DNA from: Parabacteroides sp. 52 | GTDB lineage: Bacteria; Bacteroidota; Bacteroidia; Bacteroidales; Tannerellaceae | DNA: 64,000 nt | Reading direction: 5' to 3' | NCBI RefSeq assembly: GCF_010500925.1 | Contig: NZ_QVMG01000005.1 | Location: 1-64,000 of the forward strand | Program-made: the position numbers and the translations under genes | The notes under the pieces: model-generated | Database searches by the model: none | What the model was told of the DNA's origin: nothing | The model's input: the letters and a program-made list of their open reading frames with translations, nothing else | In this document: piece by piece, positions 1 to 7,464 of the stretch | Position numbering within the stretch: the first letter of the stretch is position 1 | Layout: each line of letters begins with the position of its first letter

Positions 1-86
1 CAACCTCAAAAACAACTACAAAAATGACCTCGTTGTGAAACACAACTTTAGGGGGTCACTTTGAATTGGCCGAAGGGGGTCACTTT
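1..86. mobile_element. End of an insertion sequence, IS21-like terminal repeats
   Basis: Two copies of GGGGGTCACTTT lie at 51-62 and 75-86, exactly 24 bp apart, and stop where metal-pump coding sequence begins. Multiple short terminal repeats of this GGGGTCA type are, from memory, characteristic of IS21-family (istA/istB) ends. No transposase is visible because the window starts inside the element. Family assignment is inferred from the termini only; another multi-repeat IS is possible. Confidence 0.5.
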
Positions 87-88
87 CG

Positions 89-850
89 ATGGAATTTCCA
101 CTTACCTCCGCTTCGGGAGCCATGATCCCTCTCTCCGCTGTGGCGGAGATCAAAACCACGACCGGTCCGAGTATGATCTCCCGCGAGATGAATCAACGTT
201 TTACTACCGTGCGTATGAATCTGCGTGGAAAAGATCTGAGCTCGTTCGTTCGGGAGGCTGAATCGAAGATCGAAAAGCAAGTCGTGTATGACCATAGCCA
301 ATTCCAGTTTCATTGGGCAGGCCAACTGGAGAATCAACACCGGGCCTTTGGTCGTTTAGCCGTGATCATGCCTATCACATTGGCCGTGATGTTTCTCTTG
401 CTTTTCTTTGCCTTTGGTACGTTCCGCCAGGCTGGTTTACTCATCGGGATGTTGCCACTGGCTGTTTTCGGAGGTATGTTGGCCTTAGTGGCACGCGGAA
501 TGACTTTCAATGTATCATCGGCGGTAGGATTTATCGCTCTTTTCGGGGTATTTATCCAAAACGGGGTGATCATGATTTCCCATATCAATGTATTGAGAAA
601 AAAAGGCATCGCCCTGAAAGAGGCGGTGATCTCCGGATCGTCACACCGGTTGCGTCCGGTATTGATGACTGCAACGGTAGCGGTCCTGGGTCTCTTGCCT
701 GCCTCTCTCTCTACCGGTATTGGCTCCGACGTACAGCGTCCGCTGGCGACAGTCATTGTCTACGGCTTGTTGTTCGGTACCATTCTCATCCTGTATATAT
801 TACCTGCTTTTTATTATATATTGGAAAAGAAAAACAATAAAAAGATATAA
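89..850 (+). pseudogene. C-terminal fragment of CzcA/CusA RND heavy-metal efflux pump
   Basis: This is the last ~253 residues of a protein normally more than 1000 residues long. It starts in the periplasmic porter region (GAMIPLSAVAEI) and contains the C-terminal membrane bundle: hydrophobic segments near residues 90-110, 115-138, 143-165, 195-210 and 222-245, with the RND-typical run GFIALFGVFIQNGVIM. Homology begins right at the IS end, so the gene was probably split by the insertion. The ATG at 89 is just the first in-frame ATG, not a native start. The intact pump would export monovalent or divalent metal ions through a TolC-type channel, encoded next. If the rest of the gene lies upstream of the IS, this piece is an inactive remnant. 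Confidence 0.8.
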
Positions 851-854
851 TCCT

Positions 855-2126
855 ATGAAATATATAAAATCAATACTTACAGTCTATTTCTGTTTCCTGT
901 CTCTTCTCTGTCATGCACAGGAAAAGCAACTATTGACATTCGACACCTATCTCCATAATGTCCGAAAGGCCAATATCGACTATTTAGTAGAAAAGTACAA
1001 TGTAGACATTGCCCAGGCGGAGGTGAAAGCCGCCAAGGTCTTCCCCGACCCCGAACTATCGGTCAGTTATGCGAACAATCAGAACTGGAACCTCGAAATG
1101 GGTTACGGTGTGGATGCCGAATTAAGTTATACCCTGGAATTGGGAGGTAAACGAAAGGCACGGGTGCGGGTAGCCCAAAGCGAAAAAGAAATGACCGAAG
1201 CCCTGTTGGAAGATTATTTCCGCAACCTGCGTGCCGACGCCACTCTGCATTTCCTGACGGCGGTAAAACAACAAAAACTATACGAAATACAACAGGAATC
1301 GTATAGGCAGATACTTGAACTGGCAAACGCCGACAGCCTGCGATTCCGCATGGGATTGATTACGGAGACCGATGCCCGCCAGTCGAAACTGGAAGCAGCC
1401 ACCATGCGTAACGAAGTATATGCAAGCGAAGGGGATCTGCGAGAGGTATTGGTTCGACTCTTATTATTCCAAGGCCATACCAACCAGGCCATACCCGACT
1501 CCATCGTGGGTACCCTCGATTACAGGATACGGTATTTCGATTTATCCACACTCATTACAGCGGCACAAAACAACCGGGCCGACCTGCAAGCGGCTTTGAA
1601 ATCCAAAGAAGTATCCCATAACAACCTGCGATTGGCAAAAGCCGACCGGGCCATCGACCTGGGATTGAGTGTCGGGGCGGGCTATGCCTCGATCGTACGC
1701 AATGAGATCGCACCTGCCCCGGAGTTCTGGGGCGTCACCGCCGGTGTCACTATCCCTTTGAAATTCTCGAATGCCAACAAAGGAGCCTTGCAGGCAGCCC
1801 GGCTGACGGTCGAACAAAGTAAAAAACAATACGAGGCTGTCGAACTTCAAATACATACGGATGTGATGCAGGCATACAATACATACACGACCGAATGCCG
1901 TAAGATTGAACAATTCAATACCGGCCTTTTGCAGGATGCCCAAACAATCCTTGAAAAAAAGATCTTCAGTTACGAACGGGGAGAAACCAGTATACTCGAA
2001 GTCTTGCATGCCCAACGCACGTATAACGAGATACAGGTAAGCCATACCGAAACACTTTTCGCCTGCGCGGCTGCCTTGATTGAACTGGAACGTGCCTGTG
2101 GCATATGGGATATTGATTCAGAATAA
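855..2126 (+). CDS. TolC-family outer-membrane efflux channel (CusC/CzcC type)
   Basis: 423 residues. I chose the ATG at 855, four bases after the pump stop, because it gives a clean signal peptide (MKYIKSILTVYFCFLSLLCHA, cleavage before QEK); a longer upstream reading lacks one. The mature protein is mostly long amphipathic helices with two internally similar halves, as expected for an OEP/TolC channel protomer; the segment DAELSYTLELGGKRKARV fits the family. It would be the outer-membrane exit duct for the RND pump encoded just upstream and was presumably co-transcribed with it; the IS insertion may leave it poorly expressed or driven from the IS. Confidence 0.85.
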   Translation: MKYIKSILTVYFCFLSLLCHAQEKQLLTFDTYLHNVRKANIDYLVEKYNVDIAQAEVKAAKVFPDPELSVSYANNQNWNLEMGYGVDAELSYTLELGGKRKARVRVAQSEKEMTEALLEDYFRNLRADATLHFLTAVKQQKLYEIQQESYRQILELANADSLRFRMGLITETDARQSKLEAATMRNEVYASEGDLREVLVRLLLFQGHTNQAIPDSIVGTLDYRIRYFDLSTLITAAQNNRADLQAALKSKEVSHNNLRLAKADRAIDLGLSVGAGYASIVRNEIAPAPEFWGVTAGVTIPLKFSNANKGALQAARLTVEQSKKQYEAVELQIHTDVMQAYNTYTTECRKIEQFNTGLLQDAQTILEKKIFSYERGETSILEVLHAQRTYNEIQVSHTETLFACAAALIELERACGIWDIDSE

Positions 2127-2143
2127 GTCCTTTTTTCCGGGAG

Positions 2144-2257
2144 TATTCTGTTGCCGATGGGCATCGGCAATATTAACGATGCTGTTCAGCAATATTGACG
2201 AACACGTTCAGCAATATTGCCGATGCCCATCGGCAACAGAATATTCCGACTTTTTTT
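2144..2257 (+). terminator. Very large hairpin (31-bp perfect arms) followed by a T-run
   Basis: Positions 2144-2174 and 2213-2243 are exact reverse complements, with a 38-nt loop, and TTTTTTT follows at 2251-2257. It sits between the convergent efflux and CNNM genes, so it probably ends the plus-strand transcript. Most of the hairpin is one of the three 84-bp repeat elements. Confidence 0.55.
2152..2235. repeat. 84-bp hexamer-array element, copy A
   Basis: Eight hexamers alternate as TGCCGA/TCGGCA-like half-sites with spacers of 6 and 4 bp, giving a 22-bp period: TGCCGA-6-TCGGCA-4-TAACGA-6-TCAGCA-4-TGACGA-6-TCAGCA-4-TGCCGA-6-TCGGCA. Copies B (27107) and C (62504) have the same length and order. 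The outer hexamers here are extended into a long inverted repeat. Confidence 0.8.
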
Positions 2258-2292
2258 GAGATTATTTCTATTCTTTTTCTTTTCTCAATCCT

Positions 2293-3561
2293 TCAATCCG
2301 TCTTGTAAACCAACACTTTATCTATACGAGCCCCATCCATATCTACAATTTCCAGCAAAAAATGCATCCACATCAACGTTTCACCAGTATGTGGCACATG
2401 TTCTAATATTTCCAGAATGAGCCCGCTTAAGGTGTTATAATCATGATCCGAATAAAGTTCTTCCAGATCAAAGTATGCCAGAAAATCATAAAAAGAGAGT
2501 TGCCCATCGACCAGCCAGCTGCCATCGGACCGTTCAATGATTTCCAGTTCTTCTCCCACCTCAGGCATTTGTCCGATCAGCCCCTCCAGTATATCTTTCA
2601 TTGTGACAATGCCTTGAATCCCCCCAAACTCATCGGTCACAATACCATACTTCACCCGTTGTTGTTTAAACTGAGCAAGGGCATTGTATACACTTTGATT
2701 CTCCGGCAGATATTCCGCCGGACGAAATACCTGTTGCAAAGAAAAACTAGGCTCGTCGATATGTAAAAACAGATCTTTCAAAGAAACAACCCCTATCAGG
2801 TTATCCAATTTTTTCGACGCAACCGGATAAATATCAAAAAGGTTTTCCTGCACTTTCATACGAATCGTTTCCACTGGATCTGCCACATCCAACCAGATCA
2901 AATCACTCCGGTGTGTCATAATTGAACCTACATTCCGATCGCCCAGGTTAAAAACCCGTTCCACGATGTCCTGTTCAACCTCCTGCACTTCTCCACCATC
3001 TAGTCCCTCTTTCACAATGGCTTTTATCTCTTCTTCCGTCACTCTGTTTGCTTCCGAGTCATGTATACCGATCAGTTGAACCACTCCGGTAGTACTTTTC
3101 GACAATAACCAAACAAAAGGAGAAGCAAGCATAGAAAGCAGATTCATCGGTTTGGCGATCGCCTTAGATACCGTTTCAGCCAACCCCATACCGATACGTT
3201 TGGGAACAAGCTCTCCAAAAATCAAGGTCAGGTAAGTGACAACAACCACTATGGTTGTCTTGGCAATAAAAAAAGCATAAGGTTGTAATATAGAAATTTC
3301 GGCTATAAGAGTGGCCCAGTCAGCAGCAAAAGCTTCTCCGGAATAAAGACCGGTCAGGATACCGACCAAAGTAATACCTATCTGAATGGTCGAAAGGAAG
3401 CGATCCGGTTCGTTAGCCAGTTGCAAAGCCGTCCGGGCTGATGTATTTCCTTTCTTCGCTTCTATTTCCAACCGGGACTTTCGGGCAGATACTAAGGCTA
3501 TTTCCGACATCGACAACACCCCATTGAATAAGATAAGCCCTACAATAATCACTATTTCCAT
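2293..3561 (-). CDS. CNNM/CorC-family membrane protein with CBS pair (HlyC/CorC type)
   Basis: 422 residues. The N-terminal DUF21/CNNM membrane domain (about residues 1-190) has hydrophobic segments near 1-20, 58-80, 90-118 and 128-150. It is followed by a CBS pair (about 205-330, including the stretch KYGIVTDEFGGIQGIVTMKDI) and a C-terminal CorC_HlyC domain (about 345-420, DGSWLVDGQLSFYDF). Relatives are implicated in magnesium or cobalt efflux and in resistance to such ions. The name haemolysin, used in older annotations, should not be taken literally. It is transcribed convergently with the efflux channel gene. Family assignment is firm; the transported ion is not determinable here. Confidence 0.88.
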   Translation of the reverse strand: MEIVIIVGLILFNGVLSMSEIALVSARKSRLEIEAKKGNTSARTALQLANEPDRFLSTIQIGITLVGILTGLYSGEAFAADWATLIAEISILQPYAFFIAKTTIVVVVTYLTLIFGELVPKRIGMGLAETVSKAIAKPMNLLSMLASPFVWLLSKSTTGVVQLIGIHDSEANRVTEEEIKAIVKEGLDGGEVQEVEQDIVERVFNLGDRNVGSIMTHRSDLIWLDVADPVETIRMKVQENLFDIYPVASKKLDNLIGVVSLKDLFLHIDEPSFSLQQVFRPAEYLPENQSVYNALAQFKQQRVKYGIVTDEFGGIQGIVTMKDILEGLIGQMPEVGEELEIIERSDGSWLVDGQLSFYDFLAYFDLEELYSDHDYNTLSGLILEILEHVPHTGETLMWMHFLLEIVDMDGARIDKVLVYKTD

Positions 3562-3694
3562 TCTTTCTATTGATTGCTTTATTTGGATACGAAACTTTCA
3601 ATCGCTTTTTTCATATAACATTCCAAGGGTAGATTAGTTGGCTATACAAAACAAAAAACATAGCCGAAACGATTGCAGTATAAAAAGAAAGACC

Positions 3695-3702
3695 TAAATT
3701 TG
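3695..3702 (+). promoter_or_regulatory. -7 element TAAATTTG of pheS
   Basis: Matches the Bacteroidetes -7 consensus TAnnTTTG, 24 bases before the pheS ATG. Confidence 0.65.
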
Positions 3703-3726
3703 CACGTTAAATAAAAGGATACAACA

Positions 3727-4746
3727 ATGCTTGATAAAATTAAAGCTCTCCGTCAGGAAGTGGAGAATATGAAGGCGGCGAATGCTGAAGAATTGGAAGC
3801 TTTACGAATTAAATATCTCAGTAAAAAAGGGGAGATATCCCTGTTAATGAATGATTTTCGTAATGTCGCTGCAGAACAAAAACGGGAAGTAGGTAAATTT
3901 CTGAACGAACTCAAGGAAAGTGCTCAGGAACGAATCAATGAACTCAAGCAAAGTTTTGATAACACACAAACATTCAACGACGACATCGATCTGACCCGCA
4001 CGGCTTATCCGGTGGAATTAGGTACCCGTCATCCGATATCCATTGTCAAAAAAGAAATTTGTGATATATTCAGCAGTTTGGGATTCTCTATTGCTGAAGG
4101 TCCGGAAATTGAAGACGACTGGCATGTGTTCACTTCCTTGAACTTTGCACTGGATCATCCGGCTCGGGATATGCAGGATACCTTTTTCATCCAGCACAAC
4201 CCGGATGTCTTACTACGCACCCACACCTCTTCGGTACAAACGCGCGTATTGGAAAAACAACAACCTCCCGTTCGCATCATGTGTCCGGGACGTGTGTATA
4301 GAAACGAAGCGATTTCTTACCGTGCCCATTGTTTTTTCCACCAGGTGGAAGCATTATACATCGACAAAGACGTATCTTTCGCCGATCTGAAACAAGCCTT
4401 ATTATTTTTTGCCAAAGAATTATTTGGCAAAGACACACAAATACGTTTACGTCCCTCCTATTTCCCATTCACGGAACCTTCTGCCGAGATGGACATCTCC
4501 TGTAACCTCTGCGGAGGCAAAGGCTGTCCGTTCTGTAAACATACAGGCTGGGTAGAAATCCTGGGATGCGGTATGGTAGACCCCAACGTGCTTGACAACT
4601 GTGGCATAGACAGCAGTGTTTATTCCGGTTATGCATTGGGTATGGGCGTAGAACGCATTACTAATTTAAAATACCAAGTGAAAGACCTACGAATGTTCTC
4701 AGAAAACGATATCCGTTTCCTGAAACAATTCGAATCGGCCAATTAA
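3727..4746 (+). CDS. pheS: Phenylalanine-tRNA ligase alpha subunit
   Basis: 339 residues, the normal length. PheS activates phenylalanine and charges tRNA-Phe as an alpha2beta2 enzyme with PheT, which is not in the window. Residues 1-90 form the tRNA-binding coiled coil. The class II core follows with motif 2 (MCPGRVYRNEAISYRAHCFFHQVE) and motif 3 (GYALGMGVERI). A CNLCGGKGCPFCKHTGW cysteine cluster near residue 258 resembles a zinc ribbon and is, from memory, present in many PheS proteins of this group. The gene has its own -7 element and is followed by a hairpin, then nth. Confidence 0.96.
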   Translation: MLDKIKALRQEVENMKAANAEELEALRIKYLSKKGEISLLMNDFRNVAAEQKREVGKFLNELKESAQERINELKQSFDNTQTFNDDIDLTRTAYPVELGTRHPISIVKKEICDIFSSLGFSIAEGPEIEDDWHVFTSLNFALDHPARDMQDTFFIQHNPDVLLRTHTSSVQTRVLEKQQPPVRIMCPGRVYRNEAISYRAHCFFHQVEALYIDKDVSFADLKQALLFFAKELFGKDTQIRLRPSYFPFTEPSAEMDISCNLCGGKGCPFCKHTGWVEILGCGMVDPNVLDNCGIDSSVYSGYALGMGVERITNLKYQVKDLRMFSENDIRFLKQFESAN

Positions 4747-4772
4747 GTTGTAAAGCCTGAAAATCATTACCA

Positions 4773-4804
4773 TTTCCCGGATCCATTCACTTGGATCCGG
4801 GAAA
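4773..4804. other. 13-bp hairpin between pheS and nth
   Basis: TTTCCCGGATCCA pairs perfectly with TGGATCCGGGAAA across a 6-nt loop. No T-run follows on the plus strand, so it is not a standard terminator for pheS; it may be an RNA-processing or stabilising stem. Confidence 0.5.
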
Positions 4805-4837
4805 AACACAAGAGGAAGAACCGTTTCCTGTTTTCTT

Positions 4838-5476
4838 ATGCGAAAAGAAGAACGTTACAAAGGGGTTATTCATTGGTTCAAAGAAAATGTGCCAATAGCA
4901 GAGACTGAATTACAATACGACAATCCATACCAACTGCTTGTTGCTGTAATTTTATCAGCCCAATGTACGGATAAACGGGTCAACCTGGTTACCCCTCCTC
5001 TATTCGAAGCATTTCCCACACCCGAAGTAATGGCAGCCTCTTCTGCGGAAGTGGTATATGAATACATCCGTACTGTTTCTTATCCTAACAATAAAGCGAA
5101 ACACCTGGTAGGAATGGCCCGGGTGTTGATAAAAGACTTTGGCGGTATCGTTCCTTCCGATGTGAACGAATTACAAAAACTACCCGGGGTAGGCCGGAAA
5201 ACTGCCAATGTCATTGCCTCTGTCGTTTACGATCTGCCTGCAATGGCCGTCGACACCCATGTATTCAGGGTATCCAACCGGATCGGATTGACGAACAACA
5301 GCAAGACTCCGTTGGAAACAGAAAAGGAATTGGTGAAACATATTCCCACCGAATGGATATCCAAAGCACATCATTGGCTCATACTGCATGGACGGTACAC
5401 CTGTATCGCCCGCAAACCCAAATGTGACAGCTGCGGATTAATACCCTGGTGCAAATACTTTCTGACACAAAAATGA
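4838..5476 (+). CDS. nth: Endonuclease III, base-excision DNA glycosylase/AP lyase
   Basis: 212 residues, typical length. It removes oxidised pyrimidines and nicks the abasic site. The helix-hairpin-helix motif LQKLPGVGRKTANVI (about residues 112-126) carries the catalytic lysine, and the catalytic aspartate lies in AVDTHVFRVSNRIGL (about 138). Four cysteines for the [4Fe-4S] cluster (CIARKPKCDSCGLIPWC, about 191-207) are all present. The stop codon overlaps the start of the next gene, suggesting translational coupling. Confidence 0.96.
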   Translation: MRKEERYKGVIHWFKENVPIAETELQYDNPYQLLVAVILSAQCTDKRVNLVTPPLFEAFPTPEVMAASSAEVVYEYIRTVSYPNNKAKHLVGMARVLIKDFGGIVPSDVNELQKLPGVGRKTANVIASVVYDLPAMAVDTHVFRVSNRIGLTNNSKTPLETEKELVKHIPTEWISKAHHWLILHGRYTCIARKPKCDSCGLIPWCKYFLTQK

Positions 5477-6360
5477 AAAACGGACAAAAAGAAATAACTG
5501 TTGCCATCGTAGCAGCTGTTATTCTTTTAACAGCTGTTTGGGTTTTCTTTGATCATATCCGGGAAAAACAAAAAAACGAAGACATTCATCTGCAAAACCT
5601 GATTGCTTGCAAACCGGATGCGGTATGGGTCGTTAACCGTCCGCAGGCATTGTCTACCTGTATCCAGGCGCAGGCAGACCTATTCACGCCATTCACCTCT
5701 TCTGTGCCGGACGTTTATTTATCTCTCTGGCAGCAGTTTGCCTTTCCTTCCGTCCTTTCGTTTCATCCACAAGGCGTCCTCTTTTATGCCCAAATGGGAA
5801 AGGGCGAATTGGAAGAAATAGAAAAAAAGATTATCACACCTCTTTTTCATTCCTTCCAGCCGACATTCCAGAAAAAGGATGCGATAAACCTTGTCTTTTA
5901 TCCGGATACCGCACATCGTTTTTTCGGGTATTATTACCACCAGGGAGTATGGGTTGCCAGTTACAGCCATAAACTCCTGGAAGAGACGGCTAAGAAACAA
6001 CAAAACAATATAGATACGGTAGGTTTTGGTTTGGATTCGGTATTTACTACTTTAGACCGGAACGTGCCTCTGAATGTATTGTTTGCCACCCATGGTTCCG
6101 AATGGCAACAGGAAGCCAAAGGGGATTCTTCCTCTTGGCATCTCACAACCCCTTGGTGGGTTACAGACGTATTTTCGAATGAAGGAAATATATGTTTTCA
6201 TGGCAGATTACCCCTGTCATTCACAACGGACTCCGCGAGTCTCTCTCTGGCAGACACGATAAACGCCCGCTTTTCCGCCCGATTCCCGGCCCTGCAGTTT
6301 ACAACACAGATTGATGGGGAAACAGATGATATCTTTTATACGACCTGCTGCCCTTTATAA
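5473..6360 (+). CDS. Uncharacterised single-pass membrane-anchored protein
   Basis: 295 residues from the ATG at 5473, which overlaps the nth stop as ATGA; a longer start at 5449 would run into the end of nth and is less likely. One N-terminal membrane segment (about residues 8-24, VAIVAAVILLTAVWVFF) is followed by a soluble, probably periplasmic domain of about 265 residues that I do not recognise. No metal-binding or catalytic motif stands out. The gene is coupled to nth and runs convergently into murB with only 8 bases between stops. Function unknown. Confidence 0.75.
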   Translation: MKNGQKEITVAIVAAVILLTAVWVFFDHIREKQKNEDIHLQNLIACKPDAVWVVNRPQALSTCIQAQADLFTPFTSSVPDVYLSLWQQFAFPSVLSFHPQGVLFYAQMGKGELEEIEKKIITPLFHSFQPTFQKKDAINLVFYPDTAHRFFGYYYHQGVWVASYSHKLLEETAKKQQNNIDTVGFGLDSVFTTLDRNVPLNVLFATHGSEWQQEAKGDSSSWHLTTPWWVTDVFSNEGNICFHGRLPLSFTTDSASLSLADTINARFSARFPALQFTTQIDGETDDIFYTTCCPL

Positions 6361-6368
6361 GTGGTTTT

Positions 6369-7379
6369 TTATCCGACATATCTCACTTCCGGCATGATCT
6401 CTATACCGAACTTTTGGGAAACAGCCATACGGATACTTTCAGCCATTAAAGCAATCTCATTGCCTGTAGCCTCTCCATAATTAACAATTATCAATGCCTG
6501 TTTGTCATAAACTCCGACAGAGCCATAACGTTTTCCTTTGAAGCCACATTGTTCTATCAGCCAACCGGCTGCGATCTTTACCATCCCTTCCGGTGCCGGA
6601 TAAGACGGTATAGTCGGATAAGTCGCTTTCAATTTTTCAAAACATTCCGTTGATATGACCGGGTTCATAAAGAAACTACCGGCATTTCCCAAAACAGCAG
6701 GATCCGGAAGTTTACATTCCCGGATACGAATTACCGCCTCACGCACAAATATAGGTGACAAAGTGGCATCTTCCAGTTCCGCCCGGAGCTGTCCATAATC
6801 TATATGATAAGAAGGTGTTTTCTCTAAACGCAAAAGGATATGGGTGACAATATGCGGATCGTTCTGTTCATTCTTAAAATAGCTGTACCGGTAGGCATAA
6901 GTACATTCGGCACGGCTGAATATCCGTTTCTCAAAGGTTAATTGGTTATAGGTTTCTACCCTCTCTATCACATCTTTTATTTCTACCCCATAGGCTCCGA
7001 TATTCTGAATGGCAGCCGCTCCGGCTTCTCCCGGAATATGCGAAAGATTTTCTATCCCTCCCCATCCGTTGGAGGCGGCATAAGCCACTACGTCATCCCA
7101 TATTTCAGCGGCACCGACACGAAGCAAAACGACATCATCCCGGTCTTCAACAACTTCTATTCCTTTGATTTGCGAATGCAAAACAATTCCGTTATAATCA
7201 TTCAGAAACAACAGGTTACTGCCTCCTCCGATATGCAGGGACAGAGACTCCTGGAAATACTCGTCATGCAATATTTTTTCCAGCTCTTCTACTGTTTCAT
7301 ACTCCATAAACCAACGCGTTTTTACCGGCAGGTGGAAAGTGTTATAGGCCTCCAAAGAGTAGTTTTCTTCAATTCTCAT
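6369..7379 (-). CDS. murB: UDP-N-acetylenolpyruvoylglucosamine reductase
   Basis: 336 residues, close to the Escherichia coli-type (type I) enzyme. MurB reduces UDP-GlcNAc-enolpyruvate to UDP-MurNAc with NADPH and FAD in peptidoglycan precursor synthesis. FAD-binding signatures are visible (GGGSNLLF near residue 52; IPGEAGAAAIQNIGAYG near 114), as are the type I tyrosine region (YAYRYSYFK) and the catalytic serine in NAGSFFMNP. The start is supported by a -7 element (7402-7409) placed back to back with that of the M3 peptidase gene. Confidence 0.95.
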   Translation of the reverse strand: MRIEENYSLEAYNTFHLPVKTRWFMEYETVEELEKILHDEYFQESLSLHIGGGSNLLFLNDYNGIVLHSQIKGIEVVEDRDDVVLLRVGAAEIWDDVVAYAASNGWGGIENLSHIPGEAGAAAIQNIGAYGVEIKDVIERVETYNQLTFEKRIFSRAECTYAYRYSYFKNEQNDPHIVTHILLRLEKTPSYHIDYGQLRAELEDATLSPIFVREAVIRIRECKLPDPAVLGNAGSFFMNPVISTECFEKLKATYPTIPSYPAPEGMVKIAAGWLIEQCGFKGKRYGSVGVYDKQALIIVNYGEATGNEIALMAESIRMAVSQKFGIEIMPEVRYVG

Positions 7380-7401
7380 AGACTATTTTATTAATGGCAG
7401 A

Positions 7402-7409
7402 CAAAAGTA
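7402..7409 (-). promoter_or_regulatory. -7 element TACTTTTG of murB
   Basis: Minus-strand TAnnTTTG match 22 bases upstream of the murB start; only 22 bp separate it from the divergent -7 element at 7432, so the two promoters must share upstream DNA. Confidence 0.65.
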
Positions 7410-7431
7410 GTTATATAATCTTTTAATTTTC

Positions 7432-7439
7432 TACTTTTG
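7432..7439 (+). promoter_or_regulatory. -7 element TACTTTTG of the M3 peptidase gene
   Basis: TAnnTTTG match 25 bases upstream of the ATG at 7465, divergent from murB. Confidence 0.65.
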
Positions 7440-7464
7440 TACGATTCTTTAAACAATTAATGCC

